From: RPQJ01 sp046347155
GTDB lineage: Bacteria > Pseudomonadota > Gammaproteobacteria > Steroidobacterales > Steroidobacteraceae
Length of the DNA: 64,000 bases
Assembly (NCBI GenBank): GCA_046347155.1
Contig: JAXMGT010000001.1
Location: forward strand, 124,001-188,000
Direction: 5' to 3'
Shown piece by piece: positions 1 to 9,493 of the stretch. Position 1 is the stretch's first letter. Every line of letters starts with the position of its first letter. A model generated the notes under the pieces. The model worked only from the letters and a program-made list of their open reading frames with translations. It searched no databases and was not told where the DNA came from. A program made the translations under genes and the position numbers.

Positions 1-34
1 GAAGATCCTGCGCGAGGGCGCCAGCATCTACTGA
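1..34 (+). CDS. 3' end of upstream gene, probably type IV pilus secretin PilQ (partial)
   Basis: Only the last ten codons are present, reading KILREGASIY then TGA at 32-34. The short tail fits the C-terminus of PilQ secretins (a Pro-Arg/Lys-Ile-Leu motif followed by a few residues), and pilQ commonly lies directly upstream of aroK-aroB in Gammaproteobacteria. The identification rests mainly on gene order; ten residues cannot prove it. Confidence 0.45.
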   Translation, partial: KILREGASIY

Positions 35-57
35 CGACCCACCCGCAACGGTGGGAC

Positions 58-88
58 AATGCGGCCGCAGCGATCCTGCGGCCGCATT
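58..88 (+). terminator. perfect 13-bp hairpin between the upstream gene and aroK
   Basis: AATGCGGCCGCAG (58-70) and CTGCGGCCGCATT (76-88) are exact reverse complements around a 5-nt loop. Only a weak CGTTTCC follows, so it is not a textbook Rho-independent terminator. It ends 8 nt before the aroK ATG, so in a read-through mRNA it would occupy the ribosome-binding region. It could be a terminator, an attenuator or an mRNA end-protecting stem. Confidence 0.6.
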
Positions 89-96
89 CGTTTCCG

Positions 97-624
97 ATGC
101 TCGAAGCGACCAACATCGTCCTCGTCGGCCCGATGGGTTCGGGCAAGAGCGCCGTCGGCCGGCAGCTCGCGGCCCGGCTCGGCCTCGGATTCGTCGACAC
201 GGACGCGGAGATCGAGGCCCGCACGGGCGTCGACATCGCCTACATCTTCGACCGCGAGGGCGAGCCGGGCTTCCGGGCCCGCGAGGCCGAGGTGATCGAC
301 GACCTGACGCGCCGCGAGGGCTGGGTGATCGCCACGGGCGGCGGCGCCGTCGTCACGGCCGGGACCCGCTCGCGCCTGCGCACCCGGGGCTGCGTCGTGT
401 ATCTTCGGACGTCCGTGGACCAGCAACTCGCCCGCACGCGCCGCAGCGGCCACCGGCCGCTGCTGCAGAACGCCGACCCGCGCGGCACGCTCGAGCGCCT
501 CTCGGTCGAGCGCGCGCCGTGGTATTCCGAGGTGGCGGACGTGACGGTCGACACCGACGGCCGCAAGGTGGCGACGGTGGTCGCCGAGGTGCTGAAGCGC
601 ATCGACGACGCGAGGCGGCGCTGA
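97..624 (+). CDS. aroK: shikimate kinase
   Basis: Phosphorylates shikimate to shikimate 3-phosphate with ATP in the cytoplasmic chorismate pathway. The 175-residue length is standard for the family. The Walker A motif GPMGSGKSAVG lies at about residues 10-20, and the shikimate-site pattern DTDAEIE with the later GGGAV motif is intact. An RSGHRPLL lid segment is present. The ATG at 97 has no clear Shine-Dalgarno because a hairpin sits directly upstream. The stop overlaps the aroB ATG (622-626), so the two steps of the same pathway are translationally coupled. Confidence 0.96.
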   Translation: MLEATNIVLVGPMGSGKSAVGRQLAARLGLGFVDTDAEIEARTGVDIAYIFDREGEPGFRAREAEVIDDLTRREGWVIATGGGAVVTAGTRSRLRTRGCVVYLRTSVDQQLARTRRSGHRPLLQNADPRGTLERLSVERAPWYSEVADVTVDTDGRKVATVVAEVLKRIDDARRR

Positions 625-1709
625 TGCAGCGCCTCGAGGTCGACCTCGGCACACGCCGCTACCCGATCCTGATCGGCGCGGGCCTCGTCGACCGGGCCGA
701 CGTGGTCGGCCAGGCGGTCCATGCCCGCGACGTGCTGGTCGTCACGAACGACGTCGTCGCGCCCCTCTACCTCGAGCGGCTGCGCACGGCACTCGGCTCG
801 CGCCGGGTCGAGGCCGTCGTGCTCCCGGACGGCGAGCGCCACAAGGACCTCGCCGCGGTCTCGCGCGTGATCGATGCGCTGGTCGGCGCGAGGATGAACC
901 GCGACGTCTGCATCGTGGCGCTCGGCGGTGGCGTGGTCGGCGACATCGCAGGCTTCGCCGCGGCCTGCTACCAGCGCGGCGTCGACTTCGTCCAGGTCCC
1001 GACCACGCTGCTCGCGCAGGTGGATTCCTCGGTCGGCGGCAAGACCGGCGTGAACCACCCGGGGGGCAAGAACCTGATCGGTGCGTTCCACCAGCCGCGC
1101 GCGGTCGTGGCCGACACCGACACGCTCCGCACGCTGCCGCCGCGCGAACTCCGGGCCGGCTGTGCGGAGGTGCTCAAGTACGGGTTCGTGGCGGACGCCG
1201 CCTTCCTCGACTGGCTCGAGGCCCACGTGGAGCCGGTGCTCGCGCTCGAGCGGACCGAGGTCGCGCACGCGATCCGGCGCTCCTGCGAGATCAAGGCGGA
1301 GATCGTCGCCGAGGACGAGCGCGAGCACGGCCGCCGTGCGCTGCTGAACCTCGGGCACACGTTCGGCCACGCGATCGAGGCCGCCGAAGGCTACGGCAGC
1401 TGGCTGCACGGCGAGGCCGTCGCGGTCGGGATGCTGATGGCCGCCGACCTCTCGCACCGGCTGGGCTGGCTCGCGCCGGCCGACGTCGGGCGCGTGCGCG
1501 CACTCGTCGCGCGCGCCGGGCTGCCGCTCGAGGCGCCGCGCATCGGCGCCGCACGTGCGCTCGAGCTGATGGGCATGGACAAGAAGGTCCAGGCCGGGCG
1601 CCTGCGCCTCGTGCTGCTCGAGCGGCTCGGGTCCGGCGTCGTGACGGCCGAGGTGCCCGCCGACGCGCTCGCCGCGACGCTCGCCGACCACGTCGGGGTG
1701 GCGTCGTGA
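624..1709 (+). CDS. aroB: 3-dehydroquinate synthase
   Basis: Converts DAHP to 3-dehydroquinate, the second shikimate-pathway step, using NAD and a divalent metal. The 361 residues match the family length. The NAD-binding GGGVVGD motif, the segment QVPTTLLAQVDSSVGGKTG and the metal-ligand motif LNLGHTFGHAIE are all intact. The start chosen is the ATG at 624, which overlaps the aroK stop by one base and begins MQRLEVDLGTRRYPI, a typical AroB N-terminus. Its stop overlaps the next gene's GTG by 4 nt. Confidence 0.97.
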   Translation: MQRLEVDLGTRRYPILIGAGLVDRADVVGQAVHARDVLVVTNDVVAPLYLERLRTALGSRRVEAVVLPDGERHKDLAAVSRVIDALVGARMNRDVCIVALGGGVVGDIAGFAAACYQRGVDFVQVPTTLLAQVDSSVGGKTGVNHPGGKNLIGAFHQPRAVVADTDTLRTLPPRELRAGCAEVLKYGFVADAAFLDWLEAHVEPVLALERTEVAHAIRRSCEIKAEIVAEDEREHGRRALLNLGHTFGHAIEAAEGYGSWLHGEAVAVGMLMAADLSHRLGWLAPADVGRVRALVARAGLPLEAPRIGAARALELMGMDKKVQAGRLRLVLLERLGSGVVTAEVPADALAATLADHVGVAS

Positions 1710-2869
1710 GCGAGCCCGTCGCGATGCTCGCGCCGTACGCCCAGCACGACGCCGATTCGCGCGGCCGGCGCTACCCGGAACCACCGCCGCGGCACCGCAC
1801 CGAGTTCCAGCGCGACCGCGACCGGATCGTCCACTCGACCGCGTTCCGCCGCCTCGTCTACAAGACGCAGGTGTTCGTGAACCACGAGGGTGATCTCTAC
1901 CGGACGCGACTCACGCACTCGCTCGAGGTTGCCCAGATCGCGCGCAGCGTCGCCCGGGCGCTCGGGCTCAACGAGCCACTCGCGGAGGCCGTCTGCCTCG
2001 CGCACGACCTCGGGCACACGCCGTTCGGCCACGCCGGGCAGGATGCGCTGAACGACTGCATGCGCCCCTACGGCGGGTTCGAGCACAACCTGCAGTCGCT
2101 CCGGGTCGTGGACGAGCTCGAGGAGCGCTACGCGGAGTTCCCGGGCCTCAACCTCACGTTCGAGACCCGCGAGGGCATCCTGAAGCACTGCTCGGCGGCC
2201 AACGCGCGCCGGCTCGGCGAACTGGGCGAGCGCTTCCTCGAGCGACGGCAGCCGAGCCTCGAGGCCCAGCTCGCGAACCTCGCCGACGAGATCGCCTACA
2301 ACAACCACGACGTGGACGACGGGCTGCGCGCGGGCCTCATCACGATCGACGAGCTGCGCGGGCTCGCGGTGTTCCGCCGGCAGTACGACCTCGTGACCGC
2401 GAAGTACCCGGACCTCGGCGGCCGCCGGCTCGTGCACGAGGTCGTCCGGCGGATGATCGACTGGCTCGTGAACGACCTGATCGACGCGTCGCGCCGCTCG
2501 ATTGCGGAGGCGGCCCCGGTGAGCGTCGAGGACGTGCGGGCCCGCCCGGCGCCGCTGCTCCGGTTCGGGGACGAAGTGGCGGCCGAGCACCTCGAGCTCA
2601 AGCGATACCTGCGCCAGCACCTCTACCGCCACTACCGGGTGCTCCGGATGACGACCAAGGCGAGCCGGGTCGTCCGCGAACTCTTCGACGCGATGATGGG
2701 CGACGTGGACCTGATGCCCACCGAGCACCAGCAGGCCGCCCGGCGCTACGAGGCCGCCGACGGCGATGCCGGGCGCGCCCGGGCCGTGGCGGACTACATC
2801 GCCGGCATGACCGACCGCTACGCGATCCTCGAGCGCCGTCGGCTCTACGACCCCTCCGAACGCACCTGA
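1706..2869 (+). CDS. deoxyguanosinetriphosphate triphosphohydrolase-like protein (HD domain)
   Basis: HD-superfamily nucleotide triphosphohydrolase of the bacterial dGTPase-like type. Such enzymes release tripolyphosphate from dNTPs and help set the dNTP pool. The N-terminal FRRLVYKTQVF motif, the first metal histidine in RLTHSLEVAQIAR and the HD motif AHDLGHTPFGHAG are visible, followed by the NNHDVDDGLRAG region. The 387 residues fit the shorter dGTPase-like class rather than the ~505-residue E. coli Dgt. The GTG start at 1706 overlaps the aroB stop. The pairing with aroB is a common gammaproteobacterial gene order. Confidence 0.92.
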   Translation: MSEPVAMLAPYAQHDADSRGRRYPEPPPRHRTEFQRDRDRIVHSTAFRRLVYKTQVFVNHEGDLYRTRLTHSLEVAQIARSVARALGLNEPLAEAVCLAHDLGHTPFGHAGQDALNDCMRPYGGFEHNLQSLRVVDELEERYAEFPGLNLTFETREGILKHCSAANARRLGELGERFLERRQPSLEAQLANLADEIAYNNHDVDDGLRAGLITIDELRGLAVFRRQYDLVTAKYPDLGGRRLVHEVVRRMIDWLVNDLIDASRRSIAEAAPVSVEDVRARPAPLLRFGDEVAAEHLELKRYLRQHLYRHYRVLRMTTKASRVVRELFDAMMGDVDLMPTEHQQAARRYEAADGDAGRARAVADYIAGMTDRYAILERRRLYDPSERT

Positions 2870-2890
2870 ACTTCCCACCGGGAGACCCCA

Positions 2891-3100
2891 TTGACCGTGA
2901 GAGACAGCAACGGCACGGAGCTCGCCGACGGCGATTCGGTGCTCGTGATCAAGGACCTGAAGGTGAAGGGGTCGTCGGACACGCTGAAGCGCGGAACGCT
3001 CTTCAAGAACATCCGGCTGACGGACGACGAGGAAGCCGTCGAGTGCGGCAGCGGCCGCAACACCGTGGTCCTGAAGACCTGCTTCCTGAAGAAGGCCTGA
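2891..3100 (+). CDS. PhnA/YjdM C-terminal domain protein, 69 aa
   Basis: Small protein matching the C-terminal PhnA (YjdM-type) domain: VRDSNGTELADGDSVLVIKD near the start, KGSSDTLKRGT in the middle and VLKTCFLKKA at the end. The N-terminal zinc ribbon of full-length YjdM (about 110 residues) is missing, so this is the short single-domain form. The start is a TTG at 2891, preceded by GGGAGACCCCA. Despite the family name, a role in phosphonate use is not established. It lies 21 nt after the dGTPase gene. Confidence 0.85.
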   Translation: MTVRDSNGTELADGDSVLVIKDLKVKGSSDTLKRGTLFKNIRLTDDEEAVECGSGRNTVVLKTCFLKKA

Positions 3101-3220
3101 GTCCGCGCGCCGGCCGGACGGTCGGCAACGCGCTGATTCCTCGGTAATTCCCGCAGGCCCTGCGCGGGGTCCGGGGCGCTCCGGTATCATGCCGGCCGGC
3201 CCAGCAAGTCGAGTGCCCCC

Positions 3221-3945
3221 ATGCCCGTCGTAGCCAAGGACATCCCCGCGCGCGAGCGCCTGATCTTCGCGATGGACGTCGCGGACCCGGCCGAGGCGAG
3301 ACGCCTCGCCGAACAGCTCGGCGACTCCGTGCACTTCTACAAGCTCGGGCTCGAGCTCTTCATGTCCGGCGACTACTACGCGCTGCTCGACTGGATGGTC
3401 GCGCGCGACAAGAAGGTGTTCGTCGACCTCAAGTTCTTCGACGTGCCGGCGACGGTGGCGGCGGCGGTGCGCCAGCTCCGGAACCGCGGCGTCACGCTCA
3501 CGACCGTGCACGGCAACCAGGGGATCATGGAGGCCGCGGCCGCCGCGAAGGGCGACGTGAAGGTGCTCGCCGTCACCGTGCTCACGAGCCTCGACCGTGG
3601 GGACCTCGACGACCTCGGTTTCGAGTGCGAGGTGGACAAGCTGGTGCTGTCGCGGGCGCGTCGGGCGCTCGAGGCCGGCTGTGACGGCGTCGTCTCTTCG
3701 GGGCTCGAGGCGCCGAAGCTGCGTGAGTTCATCGACCACCGGCTGCTCGTCGTGTGCCCGGGCATCCGCCCGGTCGAGAACCGGCCGGTGGACGACCAGA
3801 AGCGCACGGTCGACGTCGCGCAGGCGTTCGCGAACGGCGCCGACTACATCGTCGTCGGCCGGCCGATCCGCGACGCGGCCGACCCGCGCGCGGCCGCGCA
3901 GGCGATCCAGCAGACGATCTCGGGCGTCTTCGCCGGAGGTGCTCG

Positions 3946-3949
<4 letters not shown>
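3221..3949 (+). CDS. pyrF: orotidine 5'-phosphate decarboxylase
   Basis: Final step of de novo UMP synthesis: decarboxylation of OMP. The catalytic D-x-K-x-x-D array appears as VDLKFFDVPATV, and the phosphate-gripping C-terminal loop GADYIVVGRPI is present. Length (242 aa) is normal. The ATG at 3221 follows 120 nt of non-coding DNA and probably begins a new transcription unit that continues into hemE, whose GTG overlaps the pyrF TGA. Confidence 0.96.
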
Positions 3950-5013
<1,064 letters not shown>

Positions 5014-5016
5014 CGC

Positions 5017-5592
5017 ATGGACATCGCGAAGATCGGCATCGGCGAGGACCCGCCCCACGACGTCAACGTGCTGATCGAGATCCCGCAGGGCGGCGTGCCC
5101 GTGAAGTACGAGCTCGACAAGCACTCGGGCGCGCTCCGGGTGGACCGGTTCCTGAACACCGCGATGTTCTACCCGGGCAACTACGGCTTCATTCCGCACA
5201 CGCTGTCGGGCGACGGCGACCCGGTCGACGTGATCGTCGTGGTGCCGAGCCCGGTGGTCGCCGGCGCGATCGTGCGGGTGCGCCCGGTCGGCGCGCTGCT
5301 GATGAAGGACGAGGCCGGCGACGACGAGAAGGTGATCGCCGTGCCGGTCGACAAGCTCCACCCGTTCTATGAGGGCGTGAAGTCCTACAAGGACCTGCCC
5401 GCGACGCTGACGGACCAGATCGCCCACTTCTTCCAGCACTACAAGGACCTGGAGAAGGGCAAGTGGGTGACGATCGTGCGCTGGGTGGACGCGGCCAAGG
5501 CCGAGCGGATGATCGTCGAAGGCATCCGCCGCGCCGCGAAGGCCGGTGACGACGTCGCCGCGCACTTCGTCGCGAGCGGCGCGCTGAAATGA
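5017..5592 (+). CDS. ppa: inorganic pyrophosphatase, family I
   Basis: Hydrolyses PPi to two phosphates and so drives biosynthetic reactions forward. The family I signature DGDPVDVIVV with its three metal-binding aspartates, the YPGNYGFIPHTLSGDG segment, and the conserved KSYKDLP motif are present. The 191-residue protein has a slightly long C-terminus compared with E. coli Ppa. It starts 3 nt after hemE, so it is probably the last gene of the pyrF-hemE-ppa unit. A palindromic repeat starts right after the stop. Confidence 0.96.
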   Translation: MDIAKIGIGEDPPHDVNVLIEIPQGGVPVKYELDKHSGALRVDRFLNTAMFYPGNYGFIPHTLSGDGDPVDVIVVVPSPVVAGAIVRVRPVGALLMKDEAGDDEKVIAVPVDKLHPFYEGVKSYKDLPATLTDQIAHFFQHYKDLEKGKWVTIVRWVDAAKAERMIVEGIRRAAKAGDDVAAHFVASGALK

Positions 5593-5593
5593 C

Positions 5594-5689
5594 GGGGTCT
5601 GTTCCCGCACCGGGGTCTGTCCCCGCAGGGGACTGACCCCTTTTCCTGGCGTTTCTAAAAGGGGTCAGTCCCCTGCGGGGACAGACCCC
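5594..5689. repeat. long REP-like palindrome between ppa and tesA
   Basis: Arms 5612-5644 and 5657-5689 are perfect 33-nt reverse complements around a 12-nt spacer. Each arm carries GGGGTCTGTCCCC-type and GGGGACTGACCCC-type sub-blocks and ends in four T/A at the spacer. A degenerate extra unit (GGGGTCTGTTCCC, 5594-5606) precedes it. The structure resembles dispersed REP/BIME elements and could also end transcription from both converging genes. The tesA stop codon (5665-5667) lies inside the right arm, so the last eight TesA residues are repeat-encoded. Confidence 0.85.
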
Positions 5690-6309
5690 TTAAGCAGCGG
5701 CTTCAGCACGGGCCACACCTGGCCGAGGAGTTTCGGCTGCGCGGCGGCGGTCGGGTGGATCCCGTCCTCCTGGATCATCGACGGGTCGAGCGCCACGTCG
5801 GCGATCAGGAACGGCACGAGCGGCACCTGCTCCGCCTTCGCGACCTCGCCGAACACGGCGTCGAACGACCGCGTGTACGCGGGCCCGTAGTTCGGCGGCA
5901 TCCGGACGCCGACGAGCAGTACCCGCGCGCCCGATTTCCGGCCCAGCTGCACGATCCGGGTGAGGTTCGCGCGGATCTCCTTGACCGGCAGGCCGCGCAG
6001 CCCGTCGTTGCCGCCGAGCTCGACGATCACGATCGCGGGCCGGTGCTTCTCGAGCGCCCTCGGCAGACGCGCGAGCCCGCCGCCGGTCGTCTCGCCGCTC
6101 TCGCTGGCGTTCACGACCCGGTACCCGTACCCTGATTCCGTCAGGCGCCGCTGCAGCAGGGCCACCCAGCCCTGGTCGGCCCGCATCCCGTAGCCCGCGC
6201 TCAGGCTGTCGCCCAGCACGAGGACGACGGGAACGTCCGCGCGCGCCGCCTGTCCGACGAAGACCAGGCAGAGGAAGAAGACGCGGATGCAGGCGGATCG
6301 CAGCGACAC
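5665..6309 (-). CDS. tesA: periplasmic SGNH lysophospholipase / arylesterase / acyl-CoA thioesterase I
   Basis: SGNH-hydrolase that cleaves thioesters and esters of long acyl chains in the periplasm. An N-terminal signal peptide (RSACIRVFFLCLVFVGQAARA) is followed by the catalytic serine block LVLGDSLSAGYG, the oxyanion Asn in GGNDGLRG, and the Asp/His pair in DGIHPT. The start is taken as GTG at 6309, the only upstream start that gives a full signal peptide. This overlaps the divergent ybbA by 23 nt, a gene pairing common in Proteobacteria. The C-terminal residues KGSVPAGD come from the adjoining repeat. Confidence 0.92.
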   Translation of the reverse strand: MSLRSACIRVFFLCLVFVGQAARADVPVVLVLGDSLSAGYGMRADQGWVALLQRRLTESGYGYRVVNASESGETTGGGLARLPRALEKHRPAIVIVELGGNDGLRGLPVKEIRANLTRIVQLGRKSGARVLLVGVRMPPNYGPAYTRSFDAVFGEVAKAEQVPLVPFLIADVALDPSMIQEDGIHPTAAAQPKLLGQVWPVLKPLLKGSVPAGD

Positions 6310-6979
6310 GGTGCTCGAAGCCCAGGGACTCTCGAAGCAGGTTAGCAGTCCGGAGGGAACGCTGGCCATCCTCGCGGACGCAACGTTCGCGATCCGGCGC
6401 GGCGAGACCGTCGCCGTGATGGGCGCGTCGGGTGCGGGCAAGTCGACGCTGCTCGCGTTGCTCGCCGGGCTCGACACGCCCACGGCCGGCACGGTCCGGC
6501 TCGCCGGGCACGATTTCGGCGCACTCGACGAGGACGGCCGCGCGGCGGTCCGCGCGCGCCACGTCGGCTTCGTGTTCCAGTCGTTCCACCTCGTGCCCTC
6601 GCTCACCGCGCTCGAGAACGTGATGCTGCCGCTCGAGCTCGCCGGCCGCGCCGACGCCCGCGCCACGGCGCTCGAGGTGCTCGGCCGCGTCGGGCTCGCC
6701 GCGCGCGTCGGCCACTATCCGCGGCAGCTCTCCGGCGGCGAGCGGCAGCGCGTCGCGATCGCGCGCGCGTTCGTCTCGCGGCCCGACGTGCTGTTCGCCG
6801 ACGAGCCGACCGGCAACCTCGACGCCGCGACCGGCGCGCGGATCGTCGAGCTGCTGTTCGGACTCAACCGCGAGGCCGGCGCGACGCTCGTGCTCGTGAC
6901 GCACGACGGCGACCTCGCCGCGCGCTGCGGGCGCGTGATCCGGCTCGACGCGGGCCGCGTGGTCTCGGACGGCGCATGA
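6287..6979 (+). CDS. ybbA: ABC transporter ATP-binding protein, YbbA/LolD type
   Basis: Nucleotide-binding subunit of a MacB/LolCDE-like ABC system. Walker A GASGAGKST, Q-loop in FVFQSFHLVP, signature LSGGERQRVAIARAF and Walker B VLFADEPTGNLD are all intact over 230 residues. The gene overlaps the next permease gene by 4 nt, so the two subunits are made together. The family is linked to export or extraction of lipophilic molecules from the inner membrane; no substrate can be read from the sequence. Divergence from tesA is a conserved arrangement. Confidence 0.93.
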   Translation: MQADRSDTVLEAQGLSKQVSSPEGTLAILADATFAIRRGETVAVMGASGAGKSTLLALLAGLDTPTAGTVRLAGHDFGALDEDGRAAVRARHVGFVFQSFHLVPSLTALENVMLPLELAGRADARATALEVLGRVGLAARVGHYPRQLSGGERQRVAIARAFVSRPDVLFADEPTGNLDAATGARIVELLFGLNREAGATLVLVTHDGDLAARCGRVIRLDAGRVVSDGA

Positions 6980-9471
6980 ACGCGCTGCGGCTCGCGCTCC
7001 GCAGCCTCGCCCGCGACCTGCGCTCGGGCGAGATCGCCGTGCTCGTGCTCGCGCTGGTCGTGGCCGTCGCGTCGCTGACCGCGGTCGGGTTCTTCACGAG
7101 CCGGGTCGGCCGCGCGGTGGACCAGCAGGCGGGCGAGGTGCTCGCGGCGGACCTCAGGCTCGAGTCCGCGCGGCCGATCGACCCAGGCTACGACGCCGAG
7201 GCCGCGTCGCGCGGGCTCGCGACGGCGCGCATCCTCTCGATGCCGAGCGTCGTGTTCGTCGGCGAGGACTCGACGCTGATCACGCTGCGCGCGGCCTCCG
7301 CCGGCTACCCGCTCCGCGGGCGCCTGAAGGTCGCCGACCGACCGTACGGCCCCGCGCGGGCGGTGGACGGCATCCCGGCACGCGGCGAGGCCTGGGCCGA
7401 CTCGCGGCTCCTCGCGCAGCTCGGCGCCCGGGTGGGCTCGACGCTCGACGTCGGCCAGGCGAAGTTCCGCGTCACGCGCGTGCTCGACTACCGCCCGGAC
7501 CAGGGCGTCGGTTTCGCCGACCTGTCCTCGACGCTGCTCGTGAACCTCGACGACGTCCCGGCGACCGGGCTCGTCCAGCCCGGCAGCCGCGTGTCCTGGG
7601 GCGCCCTCTACGCCGGCGATCCGCCCGACGTGCGGGACTTCCGCGCCTGGCTCGAAGGTCACAAGAAGGCGGGCGAACGGCTCAAGGCCGTCGACGACGC
7701 GAGCCCGCAGATCCGCGCCTCGTCGGACCGCGCGGGCCGGTTCCTGTCGCTCGCGAGCATCGTCGCGGTGCTCGTCTCGGCGATCGCGGTCGCCATGTCG
7801 GCGCGGCGCTACGCGAGCCGTCACCTCGACGGCGCCGCGCTCATGAAGTGCATGGGCGCCTCGCAGCGCTTCGTGCTCGCGCTGTCCTTGATCCAGCTCG
7901 GCGTGATCGCGGTCGCGGTGGCCGTGCTCGGCACCGCGGCCGGGTGGCTCGCGCAGACCGGGCTCGCCTGGCTCACGCGCGACCTCGTGCAGGGCGCGCT
8001 GCCCGCACCGGGACCGGAGGCCGCGTGGCTCGGGCTCGCGACCTCGATCGCCGTGCTCGTCGGGTTCGCGTTGCCGCCGATCCTGCAGCTGCGCCGCGCG
8101 CCGCCAGCGCGGGTGCTGAGGCACGACCTCGAGCCGCCGCCGCCGGGCGTGCTCGCCGTCTACGGGCTCGCGATCGCCGCGGTGCTCGGGCTCCTGTGGG
8201 TGATGGTCCGCGACCCCCGCCTCGTGGGCTGGATCGCGGTCGGGCTGCTCGCGACGTTCGCCGCCCTCGGCGTGGCCGGCTGGCTGCTGGTGCGCGCGCT
8301 CGCGCCGCTGCGCCGCGGCGTGGGCGTCGCGTGGCGATACGGGCTCGCGAACGTCGCCCGCCGGGGCCGCGACAGCATCGTGCAGGTGGTCGCGTTCGGG
8401 CTCGGGCTCACGGTGCTGCTGATGCTCGCGCTGGTGCGGGACGACCTGCTGCGCGAGTGGCGCGCGAGCCTGCCGGCCGACGCGCCGAACCACTTCATGA
8501 TCAACATCCGCCCGGACGAGGGCGGGGCGGTGCAGGCGTTCCTGGCGGACCGCGGCCTCCGGGACGCGGGCCTCGTGCCGATGGTGCGGGCGCGCCTCTC
8601 GGCGGTGAACGGGGTGCCGGTCGAGCGGCTCACGTTCGACTCGGACCGCGCGCAGGGCTTCGTCGAGCGCGAGTCGAACCTGACCTGGGCGGCCCGCCTC
8701 GGCCGGGACAACCGGATCGTCGCCGGCCGCTGGTGGCGGGACGGCGACGGCGGCGGGCCGCGCGTCTCGGTGGAAAAGGAATACGCGGAGACGCTCGGGC
8801 TCAAGCTCGGCGACACGCTCACCTACGATGTCGCGGGCGAGCCCGTGACGGCCACGATCACGAGCCTGCGCGAGGTGCAGTGGGACTCGTTCCAGCCGAA
8901 CTTCTTCCTGGTGTTCTCGCCCGGCGTGCTCGAGGACGTCACGGGCACGCTGATCACGAGCGCGCACCTCTCGCCCGACCAGCGGCCGGTGCTCGTCGAT
9001 CTCGTGCGCCGATTCCCCGAGATCACCGTGATCGACGTGGACGCGCTGCTCGCGCAGGTGCGCGGCGTGATGGACAAGGCGTCCGTCGCGGTCCAGTACG
9101 TGTTCGCGTTCACGCTGCTCGCCGGGCTCGTGGTGCTGCTCGCGGCGGTGCAGGCGACGCGTGACGAACGCCGCTACGAAAGCGCAATGCTGCGCACGCT
9201 GGGCGCGAGCCGCCGCGTCGTGCTCGCCGGTGTCGCGGCCGAGTTCGTCGCGATCGGGCTGCTTGCGGGGCTGCTCGCCTCGGCCGGCGCGGCCCTCGCC
9301 GGCTGGCTGCTGGCCCGCAACGTGTTCGAACTCGCCTACACGCCCTCGCCCGTCGTGTGGATCGCGGGCGTGTTCGGCGGTGCGGTGCTCGTGGGTGCCG
9401 CGGGCGTGCTCGCCGCGCGACCGGCCGTGACGCAGCCGCCGATGTCCACGCTCCGGGAAACGCTGGGTTGA
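6976..9471 (+). CDS. ybbP: FtsX-like ABC transporter permease, YbbP type
   Basis: 831-residue membrane protein with two FtsX-like permease modules. An N-terminal membrane helix (about 18-40) is followed by a large periplasmic domain, several helices (about 257-460), a second periplasmic domain, and a C-terminal helix bundle (about 695-820). The two-module layout and length match YbbP rather than the ~400-residue LolC/LolE. It is translationally coupled to ybbA by an ATGA overlap. The partnership with the adjacent tesA esterase suggests work on lipids or acyl compounds, which is an inference. Confidence 0.92.
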   Translation: MNALRLALRSLARDLRSGEIAVLVLALVVAVASLTAVGFFTSRVGRAVDQQAGEVLAADLRLESARPIDPGYDAEAASRGLATARILSMPSVVFVGEDSTLITLRAASAGYPLRGRLKVADRPYGPARAVDGIPARGEAWADSRLLAQLGARVGSTLDVGQAKFRVTRVLDYRPDQGVGFADLSSTLLVNLDDVPATGLVQPGSRVSWGALYAGDPPDVRDFRAWLEGHKKAGERLKAVDDASPQIRASSDRAGRFLSLASIVAVLVSAIAVAMSARRYASRHLDGAALMKCMGASQRFVLALSLIQLGVIAVAVAVLGTAAGWLAQTGLAWLTRDLVQGALPAPGPEAAWLGLATSIAVLVGFALPPILQLRRAPPARVLRHDLEPPPPGVLAVYGLAIAAVLGLLWVMVRDPRLVGWIAVGLLATFAALGVAGWLLVRALAPLRRGVGVAWRYGLANVARRGRDSIVQVVAFGLGLTVLLMLALVRDDLLREWRASLPADAPNHFMINIRPDEGGAVQAFLADRGLRDAGLVPMVRARLSAVNGVPVERLTFDSDRAQGFVERESNLTWAARLGRDNRIVAGRWWRDGDGGGPRVSVEKEYAETLGLKLGDTLTYDVAGEPVTATITSLREVQWDSFQPNFFLVFSPGVLEDVTGTLITSAHLSPDQRPVLVDLVRRFPEITVIDVDALLAQVRGVMDKASVAVQYVFAFTLLAGLVVLLAAVQATRDERRYESAMLRTLGASRRVVLAGVAAEFVAIGLLAGLLASAGAALAGWLLARNVFELAYTPSPVVWIAGVFGGAVLVGAAGVLAARPAVTQPPMSTLRETLG

Positions 9472-9493
9472 GCGCGGGCGCGCCGGCCTGGGC

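Noticed and set aside
5594..5689. Long inverted repeat as an insertion sequence
   Set aside because: No transposase gene or target duplication is seen; size and sub-blocks fit a REP-type element better.
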